NCBI GenBank assembly: GCA_037349315.1 | Contig: JBAIAC010000021.1 | Span: 5,456,001-5,520,000, forward strand | Direction: 5' to 3' | Length of the DNA: 64,000 bases | Origin: Chelydra serpentina | Lineage: Eukaryota > Chordata > Testudines > Chelydridae | Shown here: one piece after another, positions 33,921 through 45,430 of the stretch | How positions within the stretch are numbered: position 1 is the first letter of the stretch | Layout of the letters: each line of letters begins with the position of its first letter | The notes under the pieces: model-generated | Seen by the model: only the letters and a program-made list of their open reading frames with translations | What the model was told of the DNA's origin: nothing | The model's database searches: none | Translations under genes and position numbers: made by a program

Positions 33921-34189
33921 AGGGAGAGAGTCTGTTATTGGGGGAGGGAGCTGGTCAAGGCCTGTCTACCCCATCTGTCCTTCTGGGCTCTTCCACCCTG
34001 CCATCCAGCAGGGGCACCCTTTAACAGATGAGGCTCATGCCTGGCCCTATCAGCCCTGGGCCTTTTGGGGGAGGGGCTGGCACAGGTGGAGGGTGCTGTG
34101 GTGTCTGAGCAGCATGGACCCCCAAGGGCACTGGGTCTGAGAGAATCACAGGGGGAGATGGATCAGAGATGTCCCACTGGCATCACAGC

Positions 34190-34520
34190 CCCGGCCCAGC
34201 ACCTCCCACTGACATCAGAGACCCCCAACCAACCTCACCACAGCACCCCCTTCTGGCATCAGAGCCCTCACCCTTACCCGAGCACAGTAGCCCCCCACTG
34301 ATGTCAGAGCAGACTTCACCAGCATCAATAGCATCCTGACCTTCCCCCCCCACACACACTGGCATGAGAAGCCCCCCCAACCTGAACACAGCACCCCCTT
34401 ATAGCATCAGAAAACCCTCCACCCCAAGCATAGTAGACTGGTGTCAGAGCAGCCCCCGCCAGCATCAGAACCCCCAACCACCCAAGCTCAACACACCCTG
34501 CTGGCATCAGAGCCCCGTCA
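34190..34520. repeat. Degenerate tandem repeat (cagcacccccttctggcatcagagcc-like)
   Basis: Several imperfect units of roughly 40-50 bp share 'cacagcacccccttctgg' and 'catcagagcccc'. No gene is seen. Confidence 0.55.
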
Positions 34521-36011
34521 TACACTGGGGTCTAGGCAGTGTGACCTAGTGGGCGGAGCAGAATCAGCGGGCAGAAGGGATCAGGAGATAAGCCAGTGGT
34601 CAGAGCAAATCAAAGATGGCACAGCGCGGTAAGGAATAAAATGAGGCCGCTCGGTCAGGAGGTCCACTATGGTCAGTATAACTGAGTGTCCTTGGAAGCA
34701 CAGTAACTTAACAATAAAGTCTATTGAGAGGGTAGAGGAAGGACACGGAGGTGTGGGGAGGGGCGGGGCTGAGGGAAGTCCATGGGCTTGACTTGGCTCA
34801 TGGATTCTTCCTATGGGCACACAGGTTGCATGACCTAGTGTTGTTTTTAACAGCCGTTCATAAGATCAACCATCAGAAGTACCTAGTGATCAGGGTCCAG
34901 ATTTTAATGGGCCACAATGTCCAGCGATGGGCGAGTGATGGCATAATTCTAGCACCTGAAGCCAGGAGTTGCCCTCGGGCATGTAGAGATGATCTCCACA
35001 ACAAAGCAGGTCATGTTGTAGATGAAACTTTGAATCTGGGGATTCTAGCAGATTGAGGCCGTAAACAGGTCACGTGGAAGCAAGGGATGGCAATTGGTCA
35101 TCAAGTGACAGTGAGGCTCCCGCACACAAAAGTGGGAGGGTTTAATGACAGTGATGAAAGCTTCCTGCTCCACTTCATGCTACTCATCCTTGTGTGACAA
35201 GGCATTGCCATCTTGTTCTTGGTCCCTGGACAGTACGTAACCATGAAGTCAAATTGGGAGAGAAAAGGAGCCCAGCAAATCTGAAGTTGGTTGAGTTGTT
35301 GCATTTCTCCAACTTCTTTTGATCGGCTCAGATTTGAACAGCAGTTCAAAGGCAGCTCAGACAGCCAGCAGTTCTTTGTCCCACATCATAGTTTCTCTCA
35401 GTGGGAATCAGTTTCAGAGAGAAAAAGACGCAGGGGTTTGCATTTCTCAGGTTTTGCATAAAGTTGACTTTGGCAAAGCCACTCAAAAACAGTACACGCA
35501 GGGTGCTCATGGAATTCTTGATTCTCTGAAAAAATGGGACTATCATCTAAGTAGATGATCATTAATTGGTTGAGGATGTCTCTGAAAACATCATTCATGA
35601 AATGCTGGAAGTTAGAAGGGGTGTGCCATAGACCAAATGACATGACCAAATAGTCAAAATGGCCGTATCTAGTTCAAAATGCCATTCATCCTGTCGTCCA
35701 GCAGTGGCTGAGGAGCGTGAGTACCAACCTAAAGGCAGACTGTTAAGAAGCAGGGCACAAAACCCAAACTGGCTGGGAATTCTAGATTTAGATTTTACCA
35801 AGTATCAAATGTGAACGTCTCAGGCATGATAACAGCCTTAACATGGGTACTCTGCTCTATCTTGCACCTAGGTAAGATTGCCTTTGTGATAGATGGTCCT
35901 TTACACGAAAAAATCACAACAGGTTACTCCCAGTCCCAAAGGATCAGTCACTTACCCCAGCTCAACAGCACTTTAGATCTCACACCAAAGACAACTCTTG
36001 TAGCCAATCCT

Positions 36012-36864
36012 TAGGGCGCTTCATTTTCAGTTTTTATTTAATTTTTCCTGAGGATTTATCAATGTTTATTACCACAACAACAAAAACAGGTGAAAATCAG
36101 TGCAAAAAACCCTAATTTTTCTGGGTAAATATCAGGGTTTATTTTGGTGGACAGAAAGACAGGGGTAAAAGGTATTCTATGGATTAATGCTTTGAATTCC
36201 GTTCAGCAGTCTGGTTTGCTGCAGAACTAAAACAGAATTCAAAACACAATGCCACCTCTGAGTTTAAGAAAACAATATCTCTCTAATCCCCAAATAAAAC
36301 TTTTTATTTGAATAAACAGTTTACTGCTGTAGACTTAGTCTTTAAATATTTACGTGTAATAATTGGGCCTCACAATTGGCAGCACATACACTCAACTTCA
36401 TCCTTTTCTCCTGTTTCTTTTTAAACTTTCGAATCCTTCCTTGTGTTCTGAAACGTATTCTGATAGATTTTCATTTTCTTCCCATTTTAGTGCATCAGAT
36501 CTTTAAACTATTATCTGCTAACAGCTTGACACGCATACTTGGTGGGCGTGAGATTCATCAATACGTTCAGATGAGCATGCACTTCAGAGCTTACGTGCGT
36601 GCGCGTCTTCGTTTATTGTATCTTCTAGATCAATACCTAGCCTTACTTTAACAGGCAGCTTTGCATATACACACAGACGAATGTATTATTGTAAAACATA
36701 TAGATAATGGAATGTAGTGTATTTTCCTAATAAAACTAGGTATTTTTTATATATTTAAATGATACAAAAGCAGAGTGAAAATCAGAAAAAAATGAATAAT
36801 CGTATTTTTAAAACCTGGGAATTTTTCAATAAAAATAGGTTTAAACTGAAAACGAAGGGGCTTA
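36012..36864. mobile_element. hAT-type element with perfect 8-bp duplication
   Basis: The termini are 'tagggcgcttcattttcag' and the complement of 'ctgaaaacgaaggggctta'. The perfect duplication ccaatcct is at 36004-36011 and 36865-36872. The AT-rich interior has no transposase. It is in the same family as 6369-6842. Confidence 0.85.
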
Positions 36865-37225
36865 CCAATCCTAAAATAAACTATCTAAAGATTTATTAAC
36901 TAGGCAAAGGAAATAGCGTTATTTACAAGGTTAAAGCAGGTAAATATACACACAAATGTGTTCCTGTCTTAAGTTTCAAAAGGTAATAGACGCTTCTGTA
37001 ATAAGCAAGCTCTGTGCCCTTAGGGCTAATCCAGGCCAACCACTGGGGATCTTTTGCTTGTGCTTAGTAACTCCCGCTCCTCAGACTCCAAGCATAAGAT
37101 ACAGTTCCTCCTTGTTAGGGCTTTTTATTCCTTTCCCCTTTCTGCTGAGTTGCAAATTCAGCTGCCTGTCTTTTCTTCAAGTGGGGATAGGGGCAAAGGG
37201 GGAGCAATCAACAAAGTCTTTTATA

Positions 37226-37442
37226 GCCTCATAGACTTTAAGGTCAGAAGGGACCTTTATGATCATCTAGTCTGACCTCCTGCACAATGCAGGCCACAAA
37301 ATCTCACCCACCCACTCCTGGAATAATCCTCTCACCTATGTCTCAGCTATTGAAGTCCTCAAATCATGGTTTAAAGACTTCAAGGTGCAGAAAATCCTCC
37401 AGCAAGTGACCCGTGCCCCATGCTGCAGAGGAAGGCGAAAAT
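37226..37442 (-). repeat. CR1 LINE 3' end, minus strand
   Basis: The minus-strand tail of the subfamily seen at 40983-42489 is present: 'catagactttaaggtcagaa', 'gatcatctagtctgacctcc', 'aatgcaggccacaaaat', then 'tgctgcagaggaaggcgaaa'. Confidence 0.8.
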
Positions 37443-38805
37443 GTCCTCTGATGTTCCACAACAGTTCATTTGGTGTTGATGGGACTTCTTTTGTTGGGCA
37501 AGAGAGAACACCTCCTGTGGCAAGCTAGTATTTCACACTTGGTAATGCTTCTCCTTTGTCTGATGAGTTAAAGTTACGGAGCAAACACTTGTTACCTTGT
37601 AACATAGGATACAGATATTAGATTAGTGCATACAGCAACACATTTTTATAACTCTAATACCTACTTTAACAATACTAACACACGGGTGAGCCAGACTGGT
37701 TCCAGCTACATATTTGCCAGTGTTCAGTTGAGACCTAAGGACCTTGGCATGAGCTGGCCCCTGGTCCATCAGATTCACACATTCCCTTGATGGATTCTGA
37801 TGGGTTGTTTGCCCCACCCCAGTCTAGCTTTGTGAAGATCTGACCCGGAGTCTTTCCAGGAGTTCATTTATGAAAGGGGGAATCAGTCACAGACTATGAT
37901 CTCGTTAAAGGTTTAGTAATCAATACAAGGGAGGGATCCATCCTTCTTCGCCATGAAGAAGATAGGTGCTGCCACTCGGGAAGTCAAGGGACAATGAACC
38001 TCTTCCGCAGATTTTCCTCAAGGTACTCCTGGAGGGCCTGCAGCTCGGGTACAGATAAGGTGTAAATGCACCCAAAAGGAACTCCCGTTCCTTGTTGAAA
38101 GTCAATTGTGCAATCATCACTTTGCTGAGGAAGTAGAGCGTCCGCCTTCTGTTTGTCAAATACTGTGGCATATTCTATGTACGCGTCAGGAATTCCAGGC
38201 ATTGCCAATGAAACTTTGGTTGGCAATTCTGAATCCTTCGGGAGCTGGAGCATGCCACAGAATGTGACCAGCCATTGACTAGATTGGGAAGGCATGCTCA
38301 TTGGGACTGCAGGGAATAGAAAAGTATAGATCACAAGCACCAGCTAATTTGGGGATGATGGGCAATGAGCCAGGGGACACCAAGGACAACTAGTGAATGC
38401 AAAGCGCAGATGACCCTGAACTGCAAGATCTCTCGGGTGACTGCCAATGCTTACCCTCCAGGTGGGTTGTCTGATGCATGATGGGGCCTGAAGATAGGAA
38501 TGACCCATCTATAACCTCAACAAGCTCAGGGAAGTCCTTGCAGAGGATGGGAATTCCAGGCTCCTCAAAGTTCTGATCCATAAAATTGACAGAAGTGCCC
38601 GAGCCGACCAAGGCTCCTAGGTGGATGTCTGGCATGGCAGAATGCTGAAGTTGAAGAGGCAGATGCAGTGGGGTGGCATGCTGGTTTATTCACCAGATGG
38701 GGAGCAGTGGAGCACTGACTCAGCCCTAGCTCCCTTACTGGGGCTGGGTTCTGGCATTTCTGGACCTTGGCCAGGCACTCTGATGCAATGTGCCCAGGCA
38801 GCCCC

Positions 38806-39914
38806 TGTGATGTGTCATTCCATATTATGAAAATATGCTGATGATATGAATGACATAACAGATATACTTTATGCAAGATGGCTCATGTGAGATATCATTG
38901 GAAAGGTTATGATTTACTGAATGTGATTATCCAATTTGTATGCCTGTACCATTTCTGTATCTCAAGTTTGGAATATTGACTATATAACTGTATTTCAACT
39001 ATGCTACTTTGGGTGACGCCCACTGCTAACACTTCAGGTACAACAATGGAAAAGCCAGACAGGGTGGATGGCCCATCAGTGAGGACAATGGACTGTGAAA
39101 AGCTTGGCCTTCCTGTGGATGCTCCATACTGCCAATGACTCATGGATGCTGTGATCCTACAGAGTCAGGTGGTCTTACCTGGGACTTCTGATAACTTTCC
39201 ACTGGAAGGGAAGGGGGGTCAAGTTAGGGAAACAAAGGATTCCCACTTTATGTCAATCCTATTTAAGGGTGGGGAGGAAGGCAAATAGGACTCCTCCTCT
39301 CCATAGCTTGTCTACCCAAGAAAGACTGTAAAAGGGAAGGCCAGGGGGGAGTCCAGGGGTCCAGTCTGAAAAGGAATATAACTGGAACTCTGAACCACAG
39401 AAACTTTGCAAACTGCCTGCAACAATATCTAGGGTGAGAAATACTGTTTGTAACCAACTCCTTTAGTGAAACTAACTTAGTTTGCATGTTTGATTTCATT
39501 TACCTAGTAATCTGCTTTGTTCTGTTTATTACCCCTTTTACCACTTAAAATCTGCCTTTTATAGTTAATAAAATTTGTTTTATTATTACACCCAGTTTCT
39601 GTAATTTCTAACTGGGGGGATAAGAAGTGTGTACACTTCTCTCCACATTGAGAGAGGGGGTGAATTTCATAATATATCTTTAGGTCTGCACTCCAAGGGA
39701 GGTGGACATCTGAGTGCTGGAGCAAGTCCCTGAAGCTAAGTCTTCCCAGAGCTGATCTGCAGCTGGGCGTGGCCCTGCTTGTGTGTGTGTTAGAGGAGGT
39801 TTTAAGAGCCTGGCTCAGCAAGACAGGTTAAAGTGGGCCCATGCTAGCAGAACAGGTAGACTCAGTGGTATCCCAGAACATCAGGTAGCTTCCCAAGAGG
39901 TCCAACCCATCACA
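38806..39914 (+). mobile_element. Solo LTR (1109 bp) inserted in the gypsy gag zinc knuckle
   Basis: It begins TGTGATG and ends CATCACA, perfect inverted termini with TG...CA. The flanks are cccc on both sides (38802-38805 and 39915-39918), a 4-bp target duplication. An AATAAA signal is at about 39567 (ttaataaaatttg), followed by a T-rich R-like region. No internal coding sequence is present, so this is a solo LTR left by recombination. The insertion splits the C-x2-C and H-x4-C halves of the host element's zinc knuckle. Confidence 0.85.
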
Positions 39915-40982
39915 CCCCACAATACAAGCACAACCCCAATGCCTGATGGCAGTTCTTTTCATCAGTGGAAAGGTGGGTCAGGATCTGGCCGCTTTGCATC
40001 GGTTCAGGATCTGGTAGGACAACTGGGACTGTGGGAGACAGAAGAGTTCTGGCCAGCGGGGATTGGGTGGTGTGTTGCTTTTCGACCATCAATCTGGATG
40101 CAAAGATCAATTAAAGCTGCTAGACTAGGCGCAGGTTCCACCCATGCTCATTCATCTTTGAGAGAATTGTTGAGCCGCTGCTTAAAGGGGTGGCACGGCA
40201 CAGCCTCATTCCAATGAGTGTCTGCGGCCAGACACTGGAATTCTGCTGCATATTTGGCAACAGACCCAACCCCCTGCCAGAGGGTGTGGAGAGCAGCTTC
40301 TGCTGTACATTCTCCTTTAGGGTCCACGGCGATGCCCACCCCTGCCTGTACAAAGCTCTCGCAGTGTTCACGGAGAGGACTGTCCCTTTCCACGAAAGGG
40401 GACACCCACGTCAGGGCCTCTCCTCGGAACAGACGGAGAACTAATCCCACTTGGAACTGAGCCGTGGGGTCTGACCGGCCACAACATGAAATGGTTAAGG
40501 AACCCATGACATTTGGCACAATCCCCATTCAACTTACTGGGTAGGGGCAACTAGGGCTTACGGAAAATGGATGCAAGAGTTGTGGGGACAGATGACGCCG
40601 CCTGGACTTGTACCTGGGCCTGGAGGACTGCATTCTGGTCACGTAGTGAGGCAACTTGAGTCTGCAGTTCCTGCAGGACTCCAACAACATCTGCAAAGGT
40701 GGGGTGAGCTTCTGCTGGGGCCATTCTGGACGGAAGCTCCATGCTGTGCCGCAAAGCCCCTGCTACCATCTAGCAGGCTACTCAAACTGTCACACGCCAA
40801 GGTGCAGGCGGTGAGACCAAGTGGTCAGAGCAGGAGTCTGGCCTAGTGGTTGGAGCAGAATCAGAGGGCAGAACTGGAGTCGTGGCCAGGGGACAAGCCA
40901 TTAGTCAAAGCCAGGGGGCAGGAGTCCAGAGGGAAGAGCTGGAGTGGAGCTTGCAAAGAGGGGAGCAAGGGCCAGCAGGAAG

Positions 40983-42489
40983 CAATTTCAGTAAGGCATT
41001 TGATACAGTACCACATGAGGAATTATTGGTTAAATTGGAAAAGATGGGGATCAATATGAAAATTGAGAGGTGGATAAGGAACTGGTTAAAGGGGAGACTA
41101 CAGCGGGTCATATTGAAAGGTGAACTGTCAGGTTGGAGGGAGGTTACTAGTGGAGTTCCTCAAGGTTCAGTTTTGGGATCAATTTTATTTAATCTTTTTA
41201 TTACTGACCTCGGAACCAAAAGTGGGAGTGTGCTAATAAAGTTTGCGGATGACACAAAGTTGGGAGGTATTGCCAATTCAGAAAAGGATCGGGATATCCT
41301 ACAGGAAGATCTGGATGACCTTGTAAACTGGAGTAATAGTAATAGGATGAAATTTAATAGTGAGAAGTGTACAGTTATGCATTTAGGGATTAATAACAAG
41401 AATTTTAGTTATAAGCTGGGGACGCATCAGTTGGAAGTAACGGAAGAGGAGAAGGACCTCGGAGTCCTGGTTGATCACAGGATGACTATGAGTCGCCAAT
41501 GTGATGTGGCCGTGAAAAAAGCTAATGCGGTCTTGGGATCCATTAGGCGAGGTATTTCTAGTAGAGATAAGGAGGTGTTAGTACCGTTATACAAGGCATT
41601 GGTGAAACCTCATTTGGAATACTGTGTGCAGTTCTGGTCTCCCATGTTTAAGAAGGATGAATTCAAACTGGAACAGGTACAAAGAAGGGCCACTAGGATG
41701 ATTCGAGGAATGGAAAACCTGTCATATGAAAGGAGACTCAAGGAGCTTGGTTTGTTTACCTTATCCAAAAGAAGGCTGAGGGGAGATATGCTTGCTCTCT
41801 TTAAATATATCAGAGGGATAAATACCAGGGAGGGAGAGGAATTATTTCAGCTCAGTACCAATGTGGACACAAGAACAAATGGATATAAACTGGCCATCAG
41901 GAAGTTTAGACTTGAAATTAGATGAAGGTTTCTAACCATCAGAGGAGTGAAGTTCTGGAACAGCCTTCCAAGGGAAGCAGTGGAGGCAAAAGATCTATCT
42001 GGCTTCAAGATTATGCTAGATACGTTTATGGAGGGGATGGTTTGATGGGATAACATGATCTTAGTCAAAGGTCAATTAATTGCCATCAGTGGTAAATAGG
42101 ACCAATGGTCAATGATGGGATGTTAGAAGTTACTACAGAGAACTTTTTCCTGGGTGTCTGGCTGGTGAGTCTTGCCCACATGCTCGGGGTTCAGCTGATC
42201 GCCATATTTGGGGTCGGGAAGGAATTTTCCTCCAGGGTAGATTGGCAGAGGCCCTGGAGGTTTTTCGCCTTCCTCTGCAGCATGGGGCACGGGTCACTTA
42301 CTGGAGGATTCTCTGCATTTAGAAATCTTTAAACCATGATTTGAGGACTTCAATAGCTGAGACATAGGTGAGAGGATTATTGCAGGAGTGGGTGGGTAAG
42401 ATTTTGTGGCCTGCATTGTGCAGGAGGTCAGACTAGATGATCATAATGGTCCCTTCTGACCTTAAAGTCTATGAGTCTATGAGTCTAAG
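40983..42489 (+). mobile_element. CR1 LINE, 5' truncated, different subfamily
   Basis: The reverse transcriptase second half and C-terminus are open to 41925: 'FSKAFDTVPHEELL', '[17 protein letters not shown]', catalytic 'FADDTKLGG', 'EYCVQFWSPMFKKDE', 'RRATRMIRGMENL'. A TGA at about 41923 interrupts the last part, which continues in the same reading as 'KFWNSLPREAVEAKD'. The 3' UTR ends 'cttctgaccttaaagtctat' and 'gagtctatgagtct'. It is old enough to carry one stop but otherwise well kept. Confidence 0.9.
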
Positions 42490-42848
42490 CGGGTCTGGCG
42501 CAGCTGGGAGCATGGAATGCATTGATCAGCCACTGTGCTGCTGTTGCTACAGGGGTTAGTCGGTGACCTGATGGCCCTTTGGTCCAATCAGGGAGCACAG
42601 TCACTTAGGGTTATTGAACCAAAGCTCATTAGGTTGCTAGGCAGCTCAGTTCCTGACACCCCTGCCCCAAGCACAGCACCCCTCCCCAGCATCAAAGACC
42701 TCTGCCATGAGCACAGCACTCCCTTCCTCCCCTCCTCTGCCCCATTCTGAGAGGGGTGGTCTGTGTCCCCCTGCAGATCCCGCTCTGCCCTCCTTCTCCC
42801 AGACCCCCAGAGGCAGAGTGGTGGAGGCGCTGGGCAAGGCGCTGCTGG

Positions 42849-42936
42849 CACCGCCTGCCCGATGCCCTTTTGACATTGCACTGCTTGGCAGGGGCTCAGA
42901 CAGTAGCACAATGTGAAAAGAGCCCAGGACGGCGGC
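42849..42936 (-). ncRNA. MIR130A: mir-130a microRNA hairpin
   Basis: On the minus strand the 5p arm (42902-42923) reads gctcttttcacattgtgcta followed by ct, the known miR-130a-5p. The 3p arm (42862-42883) reads cagtgcaatgtcaaaagggc followed by at, identical to miR-130a-3p except C for U at position 12. The seed AGUGCAA is intact, and the change falls opposite a C that is already mismatched in human, so the fold is not weakened. The arms pair over about 20 positions and an outer GC stem (gccgcc with ggcggt) closes the precursor. In human, MIR130A lies a few kb past the YPEL4 3' end on the opposite strand, as here. It represses growth-arrest and angiogenesis-related targets in mammals; targets here are unknown. 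Confidence 0.95.
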
Positions 42937-43886
42937 GTTGTGGTGGTGGGGATCTGCCATACCCCTCGTCCCCTCTCACCTCCTCCTCTGCAGCTAGGAA
43001 ATCTCCCCTTCCCACCCACCCCCGCAGGGCTGGGGGCCCCAGGGCTGAGGGGGCCTGGGCTAGGTAGGGCCCCCCACAGGGGCAGGATGGGGTATTGAGG
43101 TGCCCCAAGCCATGGAGGGGTCACAGGTGCAGGAAGAAGCACGTCTCCGTTTTCACGGCTCTTCATACCTTCTTTTGCTGGGGCTTTTCGAAAGCGACGC
43201 CTCAGGAACCAGAGCTGGAAAAGAGAAGGGAGCCTGGGTCATTGGCCCCAGCACCAGAACCCCGCACCCTGGCCGGCCCCGCTGTGTGCCCCAGAGCCGG
43301 AACCCTAAACACCCCCCCACGTACCCCAGAGCCGGAATCCACTACCCCCACCAGCTCCCCTGCGTGCCCCAAGCCGGAACCCTCCACCCCCACCAGCCCC
43401 TCTGCGTGTCCCAGAGCCAGAATCCCAAACACCGTTCATGTACCCCAGAGCCGGACCCCTAAACACCCCCCATGTATCCCAGAGCCGTAATCCACTACCC
43501 CCACCGGCCCCTCTGCGTGCCCCAGAGCCAGAACCCTCCACCCCCACCAGCCCCTCTGCGTGTCCCAGAGCCAGAATCCCAAACAGCCTTCATGTACCCC
43601 AGAGCCGGACCCCTAAACACCCCCCCATGTACCCCAGAGCCGGAACCCTCCACCCCCACCAGCTCCCCTGCGTGCCCCAAGCTGGAACCCTCCACCCCCA
43701 CCAGCCCCTCTGCGTGTCCCAGAGCCAGAATCCCAAACACCCTTCATGTACCCCAGAGCCGGACCCCTAAACACCCCCCATGTATCCCAGAGCCGTAATC
43801 CACTACCCCCACTGGCCCCTCTGCGTGCCCCAGAGCCGGAACCCTCCACCCCCACCAGCCCCTCTGCGTGTCCCAGAGCTGTAACC

Positions 43887-45276
43887 CAGATCAATGGTTT
43901 CATGTCTAGTTGGCAGCCGGTATCAAGCGGAGTGCCCCAAGTGGTCCTGGGGCCGGTTTTGTTCAATATCTTCATCAACGATCTGGGGAATGGCGTGGGT
44001 TGCACCCTCAGCAAGTTTGCAGATGACACTAAACTGGGAGGAGTGGTTGATATGCTGGAAGGTAGGGACAGGATACAGAGGGACCTAGACAAATTGGAGG
44101 ATTGGGCCAAAAGAAATCTGATGAGGTTCAACAAGGACAAGTGCAGAGTCCTGCACTTAGGACGGAAGAATCCCATGCACTGCTACAGACTAGGGACTGA
44201 GTGGCTAGGCAGCAGTTCTGCAGAAAAGGACCTACGGGTTACAGTGGATGAGAAGCTGGATATGAGTCAACAGTGTGCCCTTGTTGCCAAGAAGGCTGAC
44301 GGCATTTGGGGTTGTATAAGTAGGAGCATTGCCAGCAGATTGAGGGACGTGATTGTTCCCCTCTATTCGGCACTGGTGAGGACTCATCTGGAGTACTGTG
44401 TCCAGTTTTGGGCCCCACACTACAAGAAGAATGTGGATAAACTGGAAAGAGTCCAGCGGAGGGCAACGAAAATGATTAGGGGGCTGGAGCACATGACTTA
44501 TGAGGAGAGGCTGAGGGAACTGGGATTGTTTAGTCTGCAGAAGAGAAGAGGGGGGGGGGGGGAGAATTTGATAGCGGCTTTCAACTACCTGAAAGGGGAT
44601 TCCAAAGAGGATGGATCTAGACCAGTGTTTCCCAAACTTTTTTGGCCACGCAACACTTTTTAGCCTATTACAGAACACTTATAATATTATTTTGTAGTCG
44701 TTTGGTTTTCAAATAAAAAATTGCGTTATTTATGCTTAAATATATTTTATTTTATAAAACAAAGCAAAAATACAAATTCAAAATAACTTGAACTAACAAT
44801 TTCTAACTGGAAAGCTCGTATAAAGTAGTACAAAAATCAAATTTAAAGACCCTTTTTTAAAATTACGATTCTTTCATGGAACACCTATTCACATTGTGCT
44901 GTCTCACCAGTGTGAACACCTATTCACACTGTGAATTGTGCTGTCTCACCAGTGTTCCACGGAACATAGTTTGGAAAACGCTGATCTAGACTGTTCTCTG
45001 TGGTAGCAGATGACAGAACAAGGAGTAATGGTCTCAAGTTGCAGTAGGGGAGGTTTAGGTTGGATATTAGGAAAAACTTCTTCACTAGTAGGGTGGTGAA
45101 GCACTGGAATGGGTTACCCAGGGAGGTGGTGGAATCTCCTTCCTTAGAGATTTTTAAGGTCAGGCTTGACAAAGCCCTGGCTGGGATGATTGAGTTGGGG
45201 ATTGGTCCTGCTTTGAACAGGGGGTTGGACTAGATGACCTCCTGAGGTCCCTTCCAACCCTGAGATTCTATCATTC
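43887..45276 (+). mobile_element. CR1 LINE inside the minisatellite, itself split by a hAT
   Basis: It starts within the RT ('[17 protein letters not shown]', 'FADDTKLGG') and is of the same young subfamily as 27133-29119. It has a 3-bp deletion after SGVPQ, a G-run frameshift at 44550-44562 and a hAT at 44623-44983. The 3' end is 'ctcctgaggtcccttccaac' and 'ttctatcattcta'. A 305-codon frame reading from the minisatellite into the RT is a chance fusion. Confidence 0.9.
44623..44983. mobile_element. hAT-type element inside CR1
   Basis: The ends 'cagtgtttcccaaactt' and 'tagtttggaaaacgctg' are inverted. A perfect 8-bp duplication of CR1 sequence, atctagac, is at 44615-44622 and 44984-44991. The AT-rich interior has no transposase. 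Confidence 0.92.
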
Positions 45277-45430
45277 TACCCCCACCAGCACCTCTGTGTG
45301 CCCCAGAGCTGGAACCCCCTTCCCCAGCCAACCACCCCATGTGCCCCAAAGCGAGAAACCCTCCCCAGCTCCTGTGTGCTCCACAGCTGGAAACCCCCCA
45401 TTCCCATCCCTCTGTGTGCCCCAGAGCCAG

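Larger units (their letters stand above)
35800..37885 (-). mobile_element. Non-pol insertion splitting the gypsy reverse transcriptase (probable LTR, itself interrupted)
   Basis: Pol similarity stops near 35790 and resumes near 37890. The sequence between lacks coding similarity. It is cut by a hAT element (36012-36864) and by a CR1 tail (37226-37442). The remaining sequence looks like a long terminal repeat, but I could not define its ends, so both the class and the limits are tentative. Confidence 0.4.
34525..40980 (-). mobile_element. Decayed Sushi-type Ty3/gypsy LTR retrotransposon, minus strand, heavily interrupted
   Basis: Domains in order on the minus strand: gag with a coiled coil (40551-40769, 'LQELQTQVASLRDQNAVLQA') and capsid (40148-40528, 'LRLFRGEALTWVSP'); a zinc knuckle split by an inserted LTR; a retropepsin-like segment (38390-38635) where the catalytic Asp of the usual D-S/T-G is Gly (LVGSGTSVNFMD); the start of the reverse transcriptase (37984-38340, 'YTLSVPELQALQEYLEENL'); the YLDD box (35398-35649, 'MIIYLDD'); RNase H-like (35101-35349, 'QFDFMVTYCPGTKN'); and integrase (34581-34820, 'HSVILTIVDLLTERPHFIPY'). 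A related block ('ctagtg', 'ggagcagaatcag', 'gggcag') at both ends (34535-34570 and 40840-40875) suggests terminal repeats. Stops, frameshifts and insertions make it inactive. This is the family from which PEG10/RTL genes were domesticated, but nothing here looks domesticated. Confidence 0.85.
43210..45430. repeat. Minisatellite with about 154-bp higher-order period, split by a CR1
   Basis: Units of about 34-43 bp ('ccccagagccggaaccctcc', 'acccccaccagcccctctgc') occur in a fixed order of four types. The same type ('gcgtgtcccagagccagaat') recurs at about 43405, 43559 and 43713, a period of about 154 bp. The array (43210-43886) resumes at 45277-45430 after a CR1 insertion. Chance stop-free frames on both strands are rich in Pro/Thr/Ser or Gly. 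Confidence 0.85.

Noticed and set aside
34525..40980. Domesticated RTL/PEG10-like gene
   Set aside because: The gag and pol parts are broken by stops, frameshifts and three later insertions, and the protease Asp is lost; no long open gag is kept.
43746..44663. Plus-strand frame of 305 codons joining Pro-rich repeats to reverse transcriptase
   Set aside because: The frame runs by chance from the minisatellite into the inserted CR1. The junction is a transposon insertion point, not a gene fusion.
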